Shown here: positions 25,539 to 34,073 of the stretch, piece after piece
Layout of the letters: every line of letters starts with the position of its first letter
How positions within the stretch are numbered: the first letter of the stretch is position 1
Assembly (NCBI GenBank): GCA_919902625.1
Contig: CAKKRO010000024.1
Location: 1 to 34,073, forward strand
DNA: 34,073 nucleotides
DNA from: Nitrosomonadaceae bacterium
Lineage (GTDB): Bacteria; Pseudomonadota; Gammaproteobacteria; Burkholderiales; Nitrosomonadaceae
Direction: 5' to 3'
Program-made: the position numbers and the translations under genes
The notes under the pieces: model-generated
Seen by the model: the letters and a program-made list of their open reading frames with translations, nothing else
Told to the model about the DNA's origin: nothing
Databases searched by the model: none

Positions 25539-26369
25539 ATGAAATTGAAATTTACGAAAATGCACGGACTTGGCAATGATTTCATCGTTCTGGATGGAAT
25601 CCATCAAGCGATCCATCTGAACCAGCAGCAGATTCGCTTACTCGCAGATCGTCACTTCGGTATCGGCTGCGACCAGATATTATTGGTTGAAAAAGCATCG
25701 GGGCAGGCTGATTTCCGTTATCGCATCTTCAACGCAGATGGCGGTGAAGTTGAACAATGCGGCAATGGCGCGCGTTGTTTCGTCCGCTACGTGCATGATC
25801 ACGGCCTGACCTCAAAAAATGAAATTCGCATCGAAACGCTAAGCGGCACCATCTCTCCCAAACTGGAAACCGACGGAGAAGTTACCGTGAACATGGGAGA
25901 GCCCATCTTTGAACCCAAAGCAATCCCTTTTGCCGCTGAACAATATGCACCGGCATATCAACTTGAAATACAGGGTGGTGGGCCAGTTACAATCAGTGTG
26001 TTATCGATGGGTAATCCGCATGCCGTGCGCGTTGTGCCGGATATTGACAACGCGCCGGTCAATACGGAAGGGGCCTTAATTGAAGCACATCCCCGTTTCC
26101 CCAAACGGGTTAATGTGGGCTACATGCAGGTCATTGACCGCAAGCATATCCAGTTACGTGTTTTTGAGCGAGGCGCCGGAGAAACTCTGGCTTGCGGGAC
26201 AGGTGCCTGCGCAGCCGTTGTGGCTGGCATCACTCTGGATTTGCTGGATCATCAGGTCACCGTCGGTACACGTGGCGGTGAGTTGAAGATAAGCTGGAAT
26301 GGACCGCATGAGCCGGTTTGGATGACAGGCCCGGCAATCACGGTATTTGAAGGCGAAATAAATTTGTAA
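25539..26369 (+). CDS. dapF: Diaminopimelate epimerase
   Basis: 276 aa. The two catalytic cysteines are present: C74 in EQCGNGARC and C219 in LACGTGACA, with [14 protein letters not shown] at the N-terminus. It converts LL- to meso-diaminopimelate for lysine and peptidoglycan. The order dapF-DUF484-xerC is conserved in proteobacteria. dapD, an earlier step, is at 33230-34051 in the same window. Confidence 0.97.
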   Translation: MKLKFTKMHGLGNDFIVLDGIHQAIHLNQQQIRLLADRHFGIGCDQILLVEKASGQADFRYRIFNADGGEVEQCGNGARCFVRYVHDHGLTSKNEIRIETLSGTISPKLETDGEVTVNMGEPIFEPKAIPFAAEQYAPAYQLEIQGGGPVTISVLSMGNPHAVRVVPDIDNAPVNTEGALIEAHPRFPKRVNVGYMQVIDRKHIQLRVFERGAGETLACGTGACAAVVAGITLDLLDHQVTVGTRGGELKISWNGPHEPVWMTGPAITVFEGEINL

Positions 26370-26383
26370 CCCACCAAGGAAGT

Positions 26384-27091
26384 ATGATGAAAGCGGAAGA
26401 TGTCGCGCACTATTTACAGGATCACCCACAATTCTTCGATGAGTACGCTGACTTGCTGGCGGATATTCATATTCCCCACCCGCAAGATGACCGGGTGGTT
26501 TCCATCAATGAACGGCAAGTGATCGCACTCAGGGAAAGAAATCGCGTATTGCAGGACAAGTTACTAGAATTAATCAGTTTTGGTGAAGAGAATGATGCGA
26601 TCGGTGAGAAAATGCATCGTTTAGCCATCGCACTGCTTTCCGTCTCCAGCATGGATGAATTCTTTACTGCACTGAATTTCAGCCTGCGCGAGGATTTTAC
26701 GGTTCCGCTGGTTGCAATGCGTTTATGGAATATTTCCTGTGGTGATCAGACTTATGTTGAATTGACTCCTGCCAGCAAGGATGTGCATAGCATTGCCGGA
26801 AGCCTGTCACAGCCTTATTGCGGCAATCATATCGCCGATGAAATCAAGCAATGGTTTGGTGAAGGTGCTGAACACCTCAATTCATTCTCGATGATCCCTC
26901 TGAATACCGCACAAACGATCGGCCTGCTTGTTCTGGGCAGCCCTGACGCAGAAAGATTTTATCCTGAAATGGGAACGCTGCATTTAAAACGGCTGGGAGA
27001 ACTTGTGTGCACGACCATCGCCCGCTATGACTTAACCGCCTCGGGTAGCAAAGCCATTCAAGACTCCCTATCCAATGAGCAACAAACCTGA
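26384..27091 (+). CDS. DUF484 family protein
   Basis: 235 aa. The N-terminus (EDVAHYLQDHPQFFDEYADLLADIHIPHPQDDRVVSINERQVIALRERNRVL) is diagnostic of DUF484 (COG3159): a helical lead and coiled coil, followed by a GAF-like part at about 70-220. The function is unknown; it is nearly always between dapF and xerC. Starts at ATG 26384 or the adjacent 26387. Its end overlaps xerC by 17 bases, so the two are translationally coupled. Confidence 0.93.
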   Translation: MMKAEDVAHYLQDHPQFFDEYADLLADIHIPHPQDDRVVSINERQVIALRERNRVLQDKLLELISFGEENDAIGEKMHRLAIALLSVSSMDEFFTALNFSLREDFTVPLVAMRLWNISCGDQTYVELTPASKDVHSIAGSLSQPYCGNHIADEIKQWFGEGAEHLNSFSMIPLNTAQTIGLLVLGSPDAERFYPEMGTLHLKRLGELVCTTIARYDLTASGSKAIQDSLSNEQQT

Positions 27092-27968
27092 GTCACTCGC
27101 CGCTGCTTTTATCCATCACCTTGCTTATGAGCGGCGTTTATCTCCGCTCACCGGAGAAAATTATGCACGCGACATCCGTGTTCTGCTGAAATATTTAAAT
27201 AAAGATAATTTAGAACAAGTTCAAGCGCCTAACATTCGTCAGGTAATAGCCCAACTCCATGGCAAAGGCCTCTCGGGTAGAAGTCTGGCCAGAATGTTAT
27301 CGGCATGGCGCAGTTTTTATAATTATTTAATTCGCGATCATCATTACCGGCACAATCCCTGTATTGGCCTGCGTGTCCCCAAATCACCGCAGAAATTACC
27401 CAATGCGCTTTCTCCTGATGAAGCTGTACGATTATTAACATTCACGACTGATACTGTTTTGACAATACGTGACAGTGCCATGTTTGAGTTATTTTATTCT
27501 TCCGGTTTAAGGCTAGCAGAACTGGCGCAACTCAAGCCAGCAGATATCAGCTTCCCTGAAGGAACGGTAAGAGTTATGGGTAAAGGAGGGAAAACACGCA
27601 TTGTCCCGGTAGGCGATTTTGCAATTCAGGCGTTAAGAATCTGGCTTGAGCAACGCTCGCGGATCATCAAACCTGGCGTGATGGCGCTTTTTCTATCCCA
27701 TCGAGGCGATGCCATCAGCATTCGCACGATCAGTCATCGTTTGAAAATCAGGGGTGGATTACAGGGTATTCATCAAAATGTGCATCCGCACATTTTACGG
27801 CACTCGTTTGCTTCCCATCTGCTGCAATCCAGCGGTGACTTGCGAGCCGTGCAGGAAATGCTCGGACACGCCCACATCACTTCCACGCAGATTTATACCC
27901 ATCTGGATTTCCAGCATCTCACAAAAGTTTATGATACAGCGCACCCGCGCGCGAAGAAAAAAAGTTAA
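27075..27968 (+). CDS. xerC: Site-specific tyrosine recombinase XerC
   Basis: 297 aa. SAM-like core-binding domain at about 8-90, catalytic domain with R146 (SSGLRLAEL), K170, H239 and R242 (HPHILRHSFASHLL), H265 (LGHAHIT) and the nucleophile Y274 (IYTHL): a complete set. It resolves chromosome dimers at dif together with XerD. Position after DUF484 and length support the housekeeping XerC rather than a phage integrase. The cognate dif site is not in the window. Confidence 0.96.
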   Translation: MSNKPESLAAAFIHHLAYERRLSPLTGENYARDIRVLLKYLNKDNLEQVQAPNIRQVIAQLHGKGLSGRSLARMLSAWRSFYNYLIRDHHYRHNPCIGLRVPKSPQKLPNALSPDEAVRLLTFTTDTVLTIRDSAMFELFYSSGLRLAELAQLKPADISFPEGTVRVMGKGGKTRIVPVGDFAIQALRIWLEQRSRIIKPGVMALFLSHRGDAISIRTISHRLKIRGGLQGIHQNVHPHILRHSFASHLLQSSGDLRAVQEMLGHAHITSTQIYTHLDFQHLTKVYDTAHPRAKKKS

Positions 27969-28048
27969 CCACTGGCTAATGTTTTCTATCTGAGCCGGCT
28001 ATGTTTTATACGGTATAATTATTTTTTGTAATAAATTAAGAAAATTCC

Positions 28049-28570
28049 ATGACAACAATTGTTTCAGCAAGGCGCGGCCGTCAAGTTGCACTGGGTGGTG
28101 ATGGTCAGGTTACACTGGGCGCCGTAGTGGCCAAATCCAGCGCACGTAAAGTTCGCCGGCTTTATCATGACAAAATCCTGGCTGGATTTGCGGGCGGCAC
28201 TGCGGATGCCTTTACGCTGTTTGAGCGATTTGAGGGCAAACTGGAAGCCCATCATGGGCACATTATGCGTGCAGCCGTTGAACTGGCCAAAGACTGGCGC
28301 ACCGATCGAATCCTGCGCAGACTGGAAGCCATGCTGGTTGTTGCTAACGAAGATGCCACGCTGATTATAACCGGCGCTGGGGATGTGATCGAACCGGAAT
28401 TGGGTCTTGCCGCGATCGGCAGCGGTGGCTCTTATGCCTTAGCAGCCGCCCGCGCATTATTGGAGAATACGGACTTACCTCCTAAAGAGATTGTAAAAAA
28501 AGCGCTCACCATAGCGGGCGACATTTGTATTTATACCAACCAGGATCATGTTATCGAAACCATAGATTAA
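28049..28570 (+). CDS. hslV: HslV, proteasome-like peptidase subunit of HslUV
   Basis: 173 aa. The mature N-terminal threonine nucleophile is T2 ([10 protein letters not shown]), with the conserved GGDGQVTLG (16-24) and the K33-region SARKVRRL. It forms the double-hexamer protease core. It lies 80 bases after xerC; that gap contains a TATAAT at 28014-28019 but no good -35 and no recognisable heat-shock (sigma-32) promoter. hslU follows after 115 bases. Confidence 0.97.
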   Translation: MTTIVSARRGRQVALGGDGQVTLGAVVAKSSARKVRRLYHDKILAGFAGGTADAFTLFERFEGKLEAHHGHIMRAAVELAKDWRTDRILRRLEAMLVVANEDATLIITGAGDVIEPELGLAAIGSGGSYALAAARALLENTDLPPKEIVKKALTIAGDICIYTNQDHVIETID

Positions 28571-28685
28571 TTCATTTCTATCAAACAGTTAATACTATAA
28601 TCCTTACAGATATTAAATAACAAATCTACCTGAGCCTGCAATTTAAAACCCTGTTCATATTACATCTATCGCAGAATTTAAAACT

Positions 28686-30017
28686 ATGTCTCAAATGACT
28701 CCACAGGAAATTGTCCATGAACTGGACAAACATATCATCGGGCAAGATTCAGCCAAACGTGCTGTGGCTATCGCACTGAGAAACCGCTGGCGCAGACAAC
28801 AAATCGCTGATCCATTGCGTCAGGAAATCACACCCAAGAATATTCTGATGATTGGTCCAACAGGCGTCGGCAAAACCGAAATCGCACGTCGTCTGGCAAA
28901 GCTGGCTCATGCGCCTTTCATCAAAATTGAGGCCACCAAATTTACTGAAGTCGGGTATGTTGGGCGCGATGTCGATTCGATTATCCGTGATCTGGTTGAA
29001 ACAGCCATCAAAGAATCCCGGGAAAGGGAAACCCGGAAGAAACAACCGCTCGCGGAGGATCGTGCAGAAGATCGCATTCTGGATGCGCTATTACCTGCGG
29101 CCAGAGATTTCGACTCCCATTTAAATACCGAGGATCGCGATAATTCAACGCGGCAAAAATTCCGCAAGAAATTGCGTGAAGGCGAATTGGATGACAAGGA
29201 AATTGAAATAGAAGTGGCCGCACCGCGTGCCAATATGGAAATCTTTGCGCCACCCGGAATGGAAGATCTGACCTCTCAGATCCAGGGAATGTTTCAGAAT
29301 ATGACCGGCGATAAAAAGAAAACCCGCAAACTGACAATTCGCGAAGCGAAAAAGATGCTGCTTGAAGAAGAAGCTTCGAAGCTGGTCAATGATGAAGAAT
29401 TGAAGCTGACCGCCATACAGAATGTAGAACAGAATGGCATTGTCTTTTTGGATGAGATCGATAAAATCGCCAGCCGCGCGGGCAATACAGGAGGCGATGT
29501 TTCACGCCAGGGTGTACAGCGGGATTTACTGCCACTGGTTGAGGGCACAACCGTTTCAACCAAATATGGCATGATTAAAACAGACCATATCCTGTTCGTT
29601 GCCAGCGGCGCGTTTCATATGTCCAAACCGTCTGATCTGATTCCCGAACTGCAAGGACGCTTTCCCATTCGGGTCGAACTGTCCAGTCTGAGTGTCAGTG
29701 ACTTTGAACAAATTTTGACCAATACCGACGCATGCCTCACCCGGCAGTATGAAGCGTTACTGGCCACCGAAGGCATACAACTCCAGTTTTCCGGTGATGC
29801 CATCAAACGTTTGGCTGAGATCGCCTTCTCCGTTAACAGCAAAACGGAGAATATCGGCGCCAGACGTCTGCATACCGTCATGGAAAAACTGCTGGAAGAA
29901 GTGTCTTACAGTGCGCCCAAACATAGCGGGGAAACCATCGTCATTGATGCAGCGTATGTGGATACACGCCTCAAGGATCTATCGCAAAGTGAAGATCTGG
30001 CACGGTATGTGCTGTAA
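28686..30017 (+). CDS. hslU: HslU, ATPase subunit of the HslUV protease
   Basis: 443 aa, the same length as E. coli HslU. AAA+ Walker [10 protein letters not shown] at 57-65, pore loop region [13 protein letters not shown], the I-domain with its charged helices (~110-230), Walker [12 protein letters not shown] at about 250, the sensor [18 protein letters not shown] and the C-terminal LARYVL tail that docks in HslV. It unfolds substrates and feeds them to HslV. Confidence 0.97.
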   Translation: MSQMTPQEIVHELDKHIIGQDSAKRAVAIALRNRWRRQQIADPLRQEITPKNILMIGPTGVGKTEIARRLAKLAHAPFIKIEATKFTEVGYVGRDVDSIIRDLVETAIKESRERETRKKQPLAEDRAEDRILDALLPAARDFDSHLNTEDRDNSTRQKFRKKLREGELDDKEIEIEVAAPRANMEIFAPPGMEDLTSQIQGMFQNMTGDKKKTRKLTIREAKKMLLEEEASKLVNDEELKLTAIQNVEQNGIVFLDEIDKIASRAGNTGGDVSRQGVQRDLLPLVEGTTVSTKYGMIKTDHILFVASGAFHMSKPSDLIPELQGRFPIRVELSSLSVSDFEQILTNTDACLTRQYEALLATEGIQLQFSGDAIKRLAEIAFSVNSKTENIGARRLHTVMEKLLEEVSYSAPKHSGETIVIDAAYVDTRLKDLSQSEDLARYVL

Positions 30018-30074
30018 TCTTGAGCAAATTGATGTTAGCTGCCGGGCAGATTGAGTTTAGATAATCAAGGCTTA

Positions 30075-31295
30075 TTAAACCGCTTGCCCCGCTGCATAGC
30101 CCGACGACCAGGCCCACTGAAAATTAAATCCACCGAGGTGACCGGTGACATCCACCACCTCCCCAATAAAATAAAGCCCCGGGATGCGCCTGGATTCCAT
30201 TGTTTTGGATGATAATTCATGCGTATCAACGCCGCCCAACGTGACTTCCGCTTTTTTATAGCCGGCGGTTCCGCTGGGAGTGACTTGCCAGTCGTGCAGT
30301 TGATCTGCAACCTGGCGTAACTCACTGTCACGATATTGACTTATGGGTTTCGAAGCCAGGGATAATTGAGCCAGCATTGTTGAGCACCAGACTTGCACAA
30401 AACGTTTAGGTAAATAACGGGTCAGTAGATTGGATAATAATGCCGCACTTTGCCTCTGCATTGAGAAAATCTGCCGCACATCCTGAAGAGGCAACAAATT
30501 AATATGGATAGATTCCCCGGGCTGCCAGTAGGAGGAAATCTGCAAAATCGCAGGACCGCTTAAACCGCGATGCGTAAACAATACATTTTCACGGAACGAA
30601 ACGCCCTTGCAACTGACCTCAGCATCCACCGCCACTCCCGCAATATCTTTAAAACCAGCAAAGTCTCCGGCTGAAAAAGTTAAGCCGACCAAAGCGGGAC
30701 GTAAGGGTGTGACACGAATATTAAATTGATTGGCCACTTGATAGCCTAATGCGCTGGCACCAATCTGCGGAATGGATAAACCACCGGTAGCAACCACTAA
30801 TGAGCTGGCTTCTATCGTATTACACTCGGTGGTCAGTATGAATTTCTGACCGGCACTCTGCGTTTCTTTATTCGCCGGTATATATTCAATCCGCTTAACC
30901 TGTGAGGGCATCTGCCAAATCACACCAGCCGCCTCACACTCACATTGCAGCATATTGATGATTTGCTGTGAACTGTCGTCACAAAACAACTGCCCCGACT
31001 TTTTTTCATGATAGCGAATACCATGCTTCTCAAGCAGAACAATAAAATCCTGGGGTGTAAAACGGGCAAGCGCAGAACGGCAGAAATGAAGATTGCTGGA
31101 AAGAAAATTATCCGGCTTGGTATATCGATTAGTAAAATTGCAGCGGCCACCGCCGGAAATACGAATTTTCTCTGCCAGTTTACGGGCATGATCAACCAAC
31201 ATGACTTGGCGGCCTCGTTTACCGGCTTCCATCGCACACATCATTCCTGCAGCACCCGCACCAATAATGACAACATCCTTGAAAATTCTTTTCAA
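30075..31295 (-). CDS. HI0933-family flavoprotein (YhiN-like NAD(P)/FAD-dependent oxidoreductase)
   Basis: 406 aa from a TTG start; no nearby ATG and no strong Shine-Dalgarno, so the start is uncertain by a few codons. FAD-binding GAGAAG at 12-17, the family signature KIRISGGGRCNFTN at 44-57, VVATGGLSIPQIGASALGYQVA and the C-terminal GLYFIGEVVDVTGHLGGFNFQWAWSSG are all in place. The reaction is unknown for this widespread family. It converges on hslU with 57 bases between; no clear terminator was found there. Confidence 0.92.
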   Translation of the reverse strand: MKRIFKDVVIIGAGAAGMMCAMEAGKRGRQVMLVDHARKLAEKIRISGGGRCNFTNRYTKPDNFLSSNLHFCRSALARFTPQDFIVLLEKHGIRYHEKKSGQLFCDDSSQQIINMLQCECEAAGVIWQMPSQVKRIEYIPANKETQSAGQKFILTTECNTIEASSLVVATGGLSIPQIGASALGYQVANQFNIRVTPLRPALVGLTFSAGDFAGFKDIAGVAVDAEVSCKGVSFRENVLFTHRGLSGPAILQISSYWQPGESIHINLLPLQDVRQIFSMQRQSAALLSNLLTRYLPKRFVQVWCSTMLAQLSLASKPISQYRDSELRQVADQLHDWQVTPSGTAGYKKAEVTLGGVDTHELSSKTMESRRIPGLYFIGEVVDVTGHLGGFNFQWAWSSGYAAGQAV

Positions 31296-31346
31296 AATTG
31301 CTGTGTGAGATTTAGACGTTGACGCTTTCTGACGGAAGCGGGTATT

Positions 31347-31535
31347 TTAGCTGGATACCATATCCAAACGATACGATATCATCATGACAATAAACAGAAA
31401 AAGCGACAACCCAATCCGTATGCTCAAGGATTTGAGCATACGGTTCGATTGGCCTTTATCTTTGTACATATAATACAGAGCCGATCCCAGGCTATATAAT
31501 ATGAAGAAAAATACTATGGCTGCGAAGATTTTCAA
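31347..31535 (-). CDS. DUF2909 small twin-transmembrane protein
   Basis: 62 aa, TTG start preceded by AGGAA. Two membrane segments, MKIFAAIVFFFILYSLGSALYYM and IGLSLFLFIVMMISYRL, joined by a short basic loop (YKDKGQSNRMLKS), the DUF2909 pattern. Relatives usually sit beside cytochrome c oxidase assembly genes; here the neighbours are the flavoprotein and miaA, so it is out of that context. Function unknown. Confidence 0.8.
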   Translation of the reverse strand: MKIFAAIVFFFILYSLGSALYYMYKDKGQSNRMLKSLSIRIGLSLFLFIVMMISYRLDMVSS

Positions 31536-31697
31536 CGGTTTATTCCTGCAATAAATTGAATCTGGCGAAGTTTAGCCGAGTTTCTCCGATTGTCCAATGA
31601 CTATTTAACGATAAAACCTGAATATATTTCCACTTTCGATTAGTTATTAGATTACTGATACTTGGCTTCAATACCTATTCATCACTTGACTTCCTGA

Positions 31698-32648
31698 ATG
31701 CAAAATTTAACGCGCTTACCCCTCGCAATCTTTTTGATGGGCCCCACCGCGAGTGGTAAGAGCCAAATTGCCCTGGATATTGCAAAGAATTTTCCAGTTG
31801 AAATCATTAGTGTTGATTCTGCACAGGTTTATCGCCATATGGATGTCGGAACAGCCAAACCCGATCAGGCAACCCTGGCCAAAGTACCCCACCATCTGAT
31901 TAATCTCATTGACCCTGATCAGTATTACTCCGCGGCACAATTCCGTAACGATACGCTGAATGTCATGCATGCAATCACCCGGCGCAATAAAATTCCATTA
32001 CTGGTAGGCGGCACCATGCTTTATTTCCGCGCATTAACGGATGGCCTTTCAGTATTGCCTTCGGCTGACAAGCATGTTCGCTTAACGATTGAGAGTAGCG
32101 CTAAAGAACTCGGCTGGCCAGCCATGCATCAGCAACTCGCGGAGCTGGATCAGGAAAGTGCCGCGCGTATTAAGCCGACGGATAGTCAGCGCATCCAGCG
32201 AGCTTTGGAAGTTTGCTATCTGACCCAGCAGCCCATGTCCGAGATTCTAAAAACTCCCCGGCAAACAGACTTCCCCTACCATGCAATTAATATTGCACTT
32301 ATCCCCAGCGACCGCAGCCAGTTGCATCTGCGTATTGCAGAACGCTTTGAAGCTATGTTGAATTGCGGATTAATCAATGAAGTTCAATTGATCCGCAAAC
32401 AGTTTCCACTGAGCATTGAATCCCCCTCGCTGCGATGTGTCGGTTATCGTCAGGCCTGTCTTTACTTGGACAGTAAAATAAACGCATCTGAATTGCAGGC
32501 GATGGGAATTGCCGCCACCCGGCAGTTGGCCAAGCGGCAACTCACCTGGTTACGCAGCATGAAGACTGATAAAACAAAAGAATTTGATTGCCTGGCGAAT
32601 GATTTACCCGATCAAGTGCGGCGCTTTCTACATGAAATAACCATATAA
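31698..32648 (+). CDS. miaA: tRNA dimethylallyltransferase
   Basis: 316 aa, typical. P-loop GPTASGKSQ at 15-23, ISVDSAQVYRHMDVGTAKP, LVGGTMLYFRALTDGLS and the C-terminal RQLAKRQLTWLR, the tRNA-binding part. It adds dimethylallyl to A37 of tRNAs reading U-starting codons. Divergent from DUF2909; 172 bases precede the next gene. hfq is often next to miaA but not here. Confidence 0.96.
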   Translation: MQNLTRLPLAIFLMGPTASGKSQIALDIAKNFPVEIISVDSAQVYRHMDVGTAKPDQATLAKVPHHLINLIDPDQYYSAAQFRNDTLNVMHAITRRNKIPLLVGGTMLYFRALTDGLSVLPSADKHVRLTIESSAKELGWPAMHQQLAELDQESAARIKPTDSQRIQRALEVCYLTQQPMSEILKTPRQTDFPYHAINIALIPSDRSQLHLRIAERFEAMLNCGLINEVQLIRKQFPLSIESPSLRCVGYRQACLYLDSKINASELQAMGIAATRQLAKRQLTWLRSMKTDKTKEFDCLANDLPDQVRRFLHEITI

Positions 32649-32820
32649 ATTCAGGCTACTGACGACTATCCACCCATAGTATTCCATTGGTCTCCAGATA
32701 GGTTGACTTGTCTATATCCCACCTGTGGCGTTATGATTCAGTACATTTCACAAGACACGATATAAGCCATAAAGAAAATACTTTTGATTCAATTAGAACA
32801 TACTGATAGGAAGAAACACC

Positions 32821-33156
32821 ATGCAAAACCATTACAAGTTATTTAATCTAACCATATTATTCATGATCTTATTAGTTCTGAACGGCTGCGGAAATTATGC
32901 CGAGAAAACTCATGAATCCTGGATCGCTCCACCCGCTGGCATTGTTTACGATGATTCGACCATTTTTGCGCGCATCACCCAAGCAGTTCAATCAGATCCT
33001 GTTTTACAAGGCGCTGATGTCGAAATCAAGGTCAAAGATGGCCATGTCACCTTAAGTGGTACCGTAAACAATGAAGATCAGCTCACCCGCGTCAACATGC
33101 ATACCTGGATCGTGGATGGGGTCAAGAAAGTGGATAATCAAATCACTGTAAAGTAA
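32821..33156 (+). CDS. BON-domain lipoprotein
   Basis: 111 aa. A lipoprotein signal with lipobox LNGC (C23), then a single BON domain at about 45-110 (DSTIFARITQAVQSDPVLQGADVEIKVKDGHVTLSGTV ... VKKVDNQITVK). BON domains bind membranes and help keep the outer membrane intact (OsmY/DolP family); a single-BON lipoprotein is shorter than DolP, which has two. Good GGAAG ribosome site. Followed by a strong terminator. Confidence 0.9.
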   Translation: MQNHYKLFNLTILFMILLVLNGCGNYAEKTHESWIAPPAGIVYDDSTIFARITQAVQSDPVLQGADVEIKVKDGHVTLSGTVNNEDQLTRVNMHTWIVDGVKKVDNQITVK

Positions 33157-33176
33157 TCCGGGCTATCCATTCAAAT

Positions 33177-33207
33177 AAAAATCCCCAATTACGGGGATTT
33201 TTATTTT
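33177..33207. terminator. Intrinsic terminator between the BON lipoprotein and dapD
   Basis: AAAAATCCCC (33177-33186), loop AATTAC, GGGGATTTTT (33193-33202), then ATTTT: a clean stem with T-run on the + strand and A/T-rich on the other, so it can serve both converging genes. Confidence 0.85.
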
Positions 33208-33229
33208 GTTTAACCGGTGGGAAATCCAA

Positions 33230-34051
33230 TCAAATTCCACGCAGCAACTCATTAATGCCTGTTTTTGACCGTGTCTTGGCGTCTACCTGTTTAACAATCA
33301 CCGCGCAATAAAGACTGTATTTTCCGTTCTCAGCCGGCAGGTTGCCTGACACCACAACCGATCCGGCAGGAATGCGGCCATAAGTCACTTCCCCTGTTTC
33401 GCGATTATAAATTTTTGTACTTTGACCAATGTAGACCCCCATTGAAATCACTGAATTCTCACCCACAATCACGCCCTCTACAACCTCTGAACGCGCACCG
33501 ATAAAACAATTATCTTCAATAATGGTCGGACTTGCCTGTACCGGCTCCAGCACCCCGCCAATACCTACACCACCGGATAGATGCACGTTCTTGCCAATCT
33601 GGGCACAGGACCCTACTGTTGCCCAGGTATCGACCATGGTGCCCTCATCCACATACGCACCGATATTGACATACGATGGCATCAATACCACGTTGCTGGC
33701 AATAAACGAGCCTTTGCGTACAGCCGCAGGGGGCACCACACGAAAGCCGCCGTCCCGGAAATCCCTGGAACTGTAATCTGCGAATTTTGACGGTACTTTG
33801 TCGAAATAATTGGAGAAACCGCCTTTGATAAAGCTGTTATCTTCGATACGAAATGACAGCAACACCGCTTTCTTGATCCACTGGTGCGTCACCCAGTCGC
33901 CATTGATTTTCTCAGCCACACGCAGCTTACCACCATCGAGCAGATTCAGAACTTGTGCGATGGATTCTTTCAAATGGGCATCGACATTGCGCGGTGTAAT
34001 TTCAGCACGGCGGTCAAAGGCTTCTTCAATGATGGTTCTCAATTCATTCAT
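33230..34051 (-). CDS. dapD: 2,3,4,5-tetrahydropyridine-2,6-dicarboxylate N-succinyltransferase
   Basis: 273 aa, standard DapD length and complete in the window. An N-terminal helical domain (1-100), then a left-handed beta-helix of hexapeptide repeats ([53 protein letters not shown]), and a C-terminal strand region ([10 protein letters not shown]). It succinylates tetrahydrodipicolinate on the way to diaminopimelate. Convergent with the BON lipoprotein gene across the terminator. Confidence 0.97.
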   Translation of the reverse strand: MNELRTIIEEAFDRRAEITPRNVDAHLKESIAQVLNLLDGGKLRVAEKINGDWVTHQWIKKAVLLSFRIEDNSFIKGGFSNYFDKVPSKFADYSSRDFRDGGFRVVPPAAVRKGSFIASNVVLMPSYVNIGAYVDEGTMVDTWATVGSCAQIGKNVHLSGGVGIGGVLEPVQASPTIIEDNCFIGARSEVVEGVIVGENSVISMGVYIGQSTKIYNRETGEVTYGRIPAGSVVVSGNLPAENGKYSLYCAVIVKQVDAKTRSKTGINELLRGI

Positions 34052-34073
34052 AATTTTTCCTAATAATTTAAAT

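Noticed and set aside
27075-27968. Phage or island integrase instead of XerC
   Set aside because: Length, full catalytic set and the conserved dapF-DUF484-xerC-hslVU order identify the housekeeping recombinase; no att-like repeats were seen.
27969-28048. Heat-shock (sigma-32) promoter before hslV
   Set aside because: A TATAAT exists at 28014-28019 but neither a CTTGAA-like -35 nor a CCCCAT-like -10 at the right spacing is present.
1-34073. CRISPR array, tRNA or rRNA genes
   Set aside because: No regularly spaced direct repeats and no tRNA-like cloverleaf or rRNA stretch were recognised by eye in the gaps between genes.

Overview
The window looks like chromosomal DNA of a betaproteobacterium, most likely Nitrosomonas or a close relative. 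This rests on the gene neighbourhoods (dapF-DUF484-xerC-hslVU, nadD-rsfS-rlmH-maf-rng, metK-ahcY-metF), on an SAH riboswitch before ahcY, on a DUF2909 protein and on a moderate base composition. No ammonia-oxidation gene is present, so the genus is an inference. Almost everything is intact housekeeping DNA; no rRNA or tRNA gene was recognised.

Layout. (1) 1-248 is the 3' end of yicC. (2) 249-3087 is an accessory islet on the + strand: a 288-aa protein with a C-terminal TIR/deoxyribosyltransferase-like domain, a higBA toxin-antitoxin pair with a palindromic operator over its -10 box, and an orphan M15 peptidoglycan endopeptidase preceded by a 480-base gene-free stretch with a perfect CRP-type site. 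(3) 3088-6897 is a tightly packed minus-strand run queD-tatD-ankyrin protein-SDR-ald. (4) 6943-9797 is a plus-strand pair: a radical SAM protein (COG0731-like) and an alginate-export-type outer-membrane porin. A perfect FNR box before the porin lies exactly at -41.5 of an extended -10 promoter. A 160-bp palindromic MITE-like element abuts the porin stop codon. (5) 10044-24804 is a long minus-strand block. In transcription order it is metK, ahcY (with SAH riboswitch), metF, a 229-aa membrane protein, folD, aceE, aceF, nadD, rsfS, rlmH, maf, rng and an alpha/beta hydrolase. (6) 24945-30017 is plus strand: GNAT, dapF, DUF484, xerC, hslV, hslU. (7) 30075-34051 holds a HI0933-type flavoprotein (-), DUF2909 (-), miaA (+), a BON lipoprotein (+) and dapD (-).

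How the genes fit together. metK, ahcY and metF serve the methyl cycle (SAM synthesis, SAH removal, methyl-folate supply). folD supplies the methylene-folate that MetF reduces, so folate and SAM metabolism are physically grouped. aceE and aceF are the first two subunits of pyruvate dehydrogenase; E3 is not in the window. dapF and dapD are both in the lysine/meso-diaminopimelate pathway but lie 7 kb apart. nadD-rsfS-rlmH-maf-rng is a conserved ribosome/NAD/RNA-processing cluster.

The items most worth a second look are the TIR-like protein in the islet, the FNR-controlled porin promoter, the palindromic element at the porin stop codon and its apparent solo end at 12769-12784, the riboswitch, and the unknown membrane protein between folD and metF. 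I did not find a clearly new multigene system.
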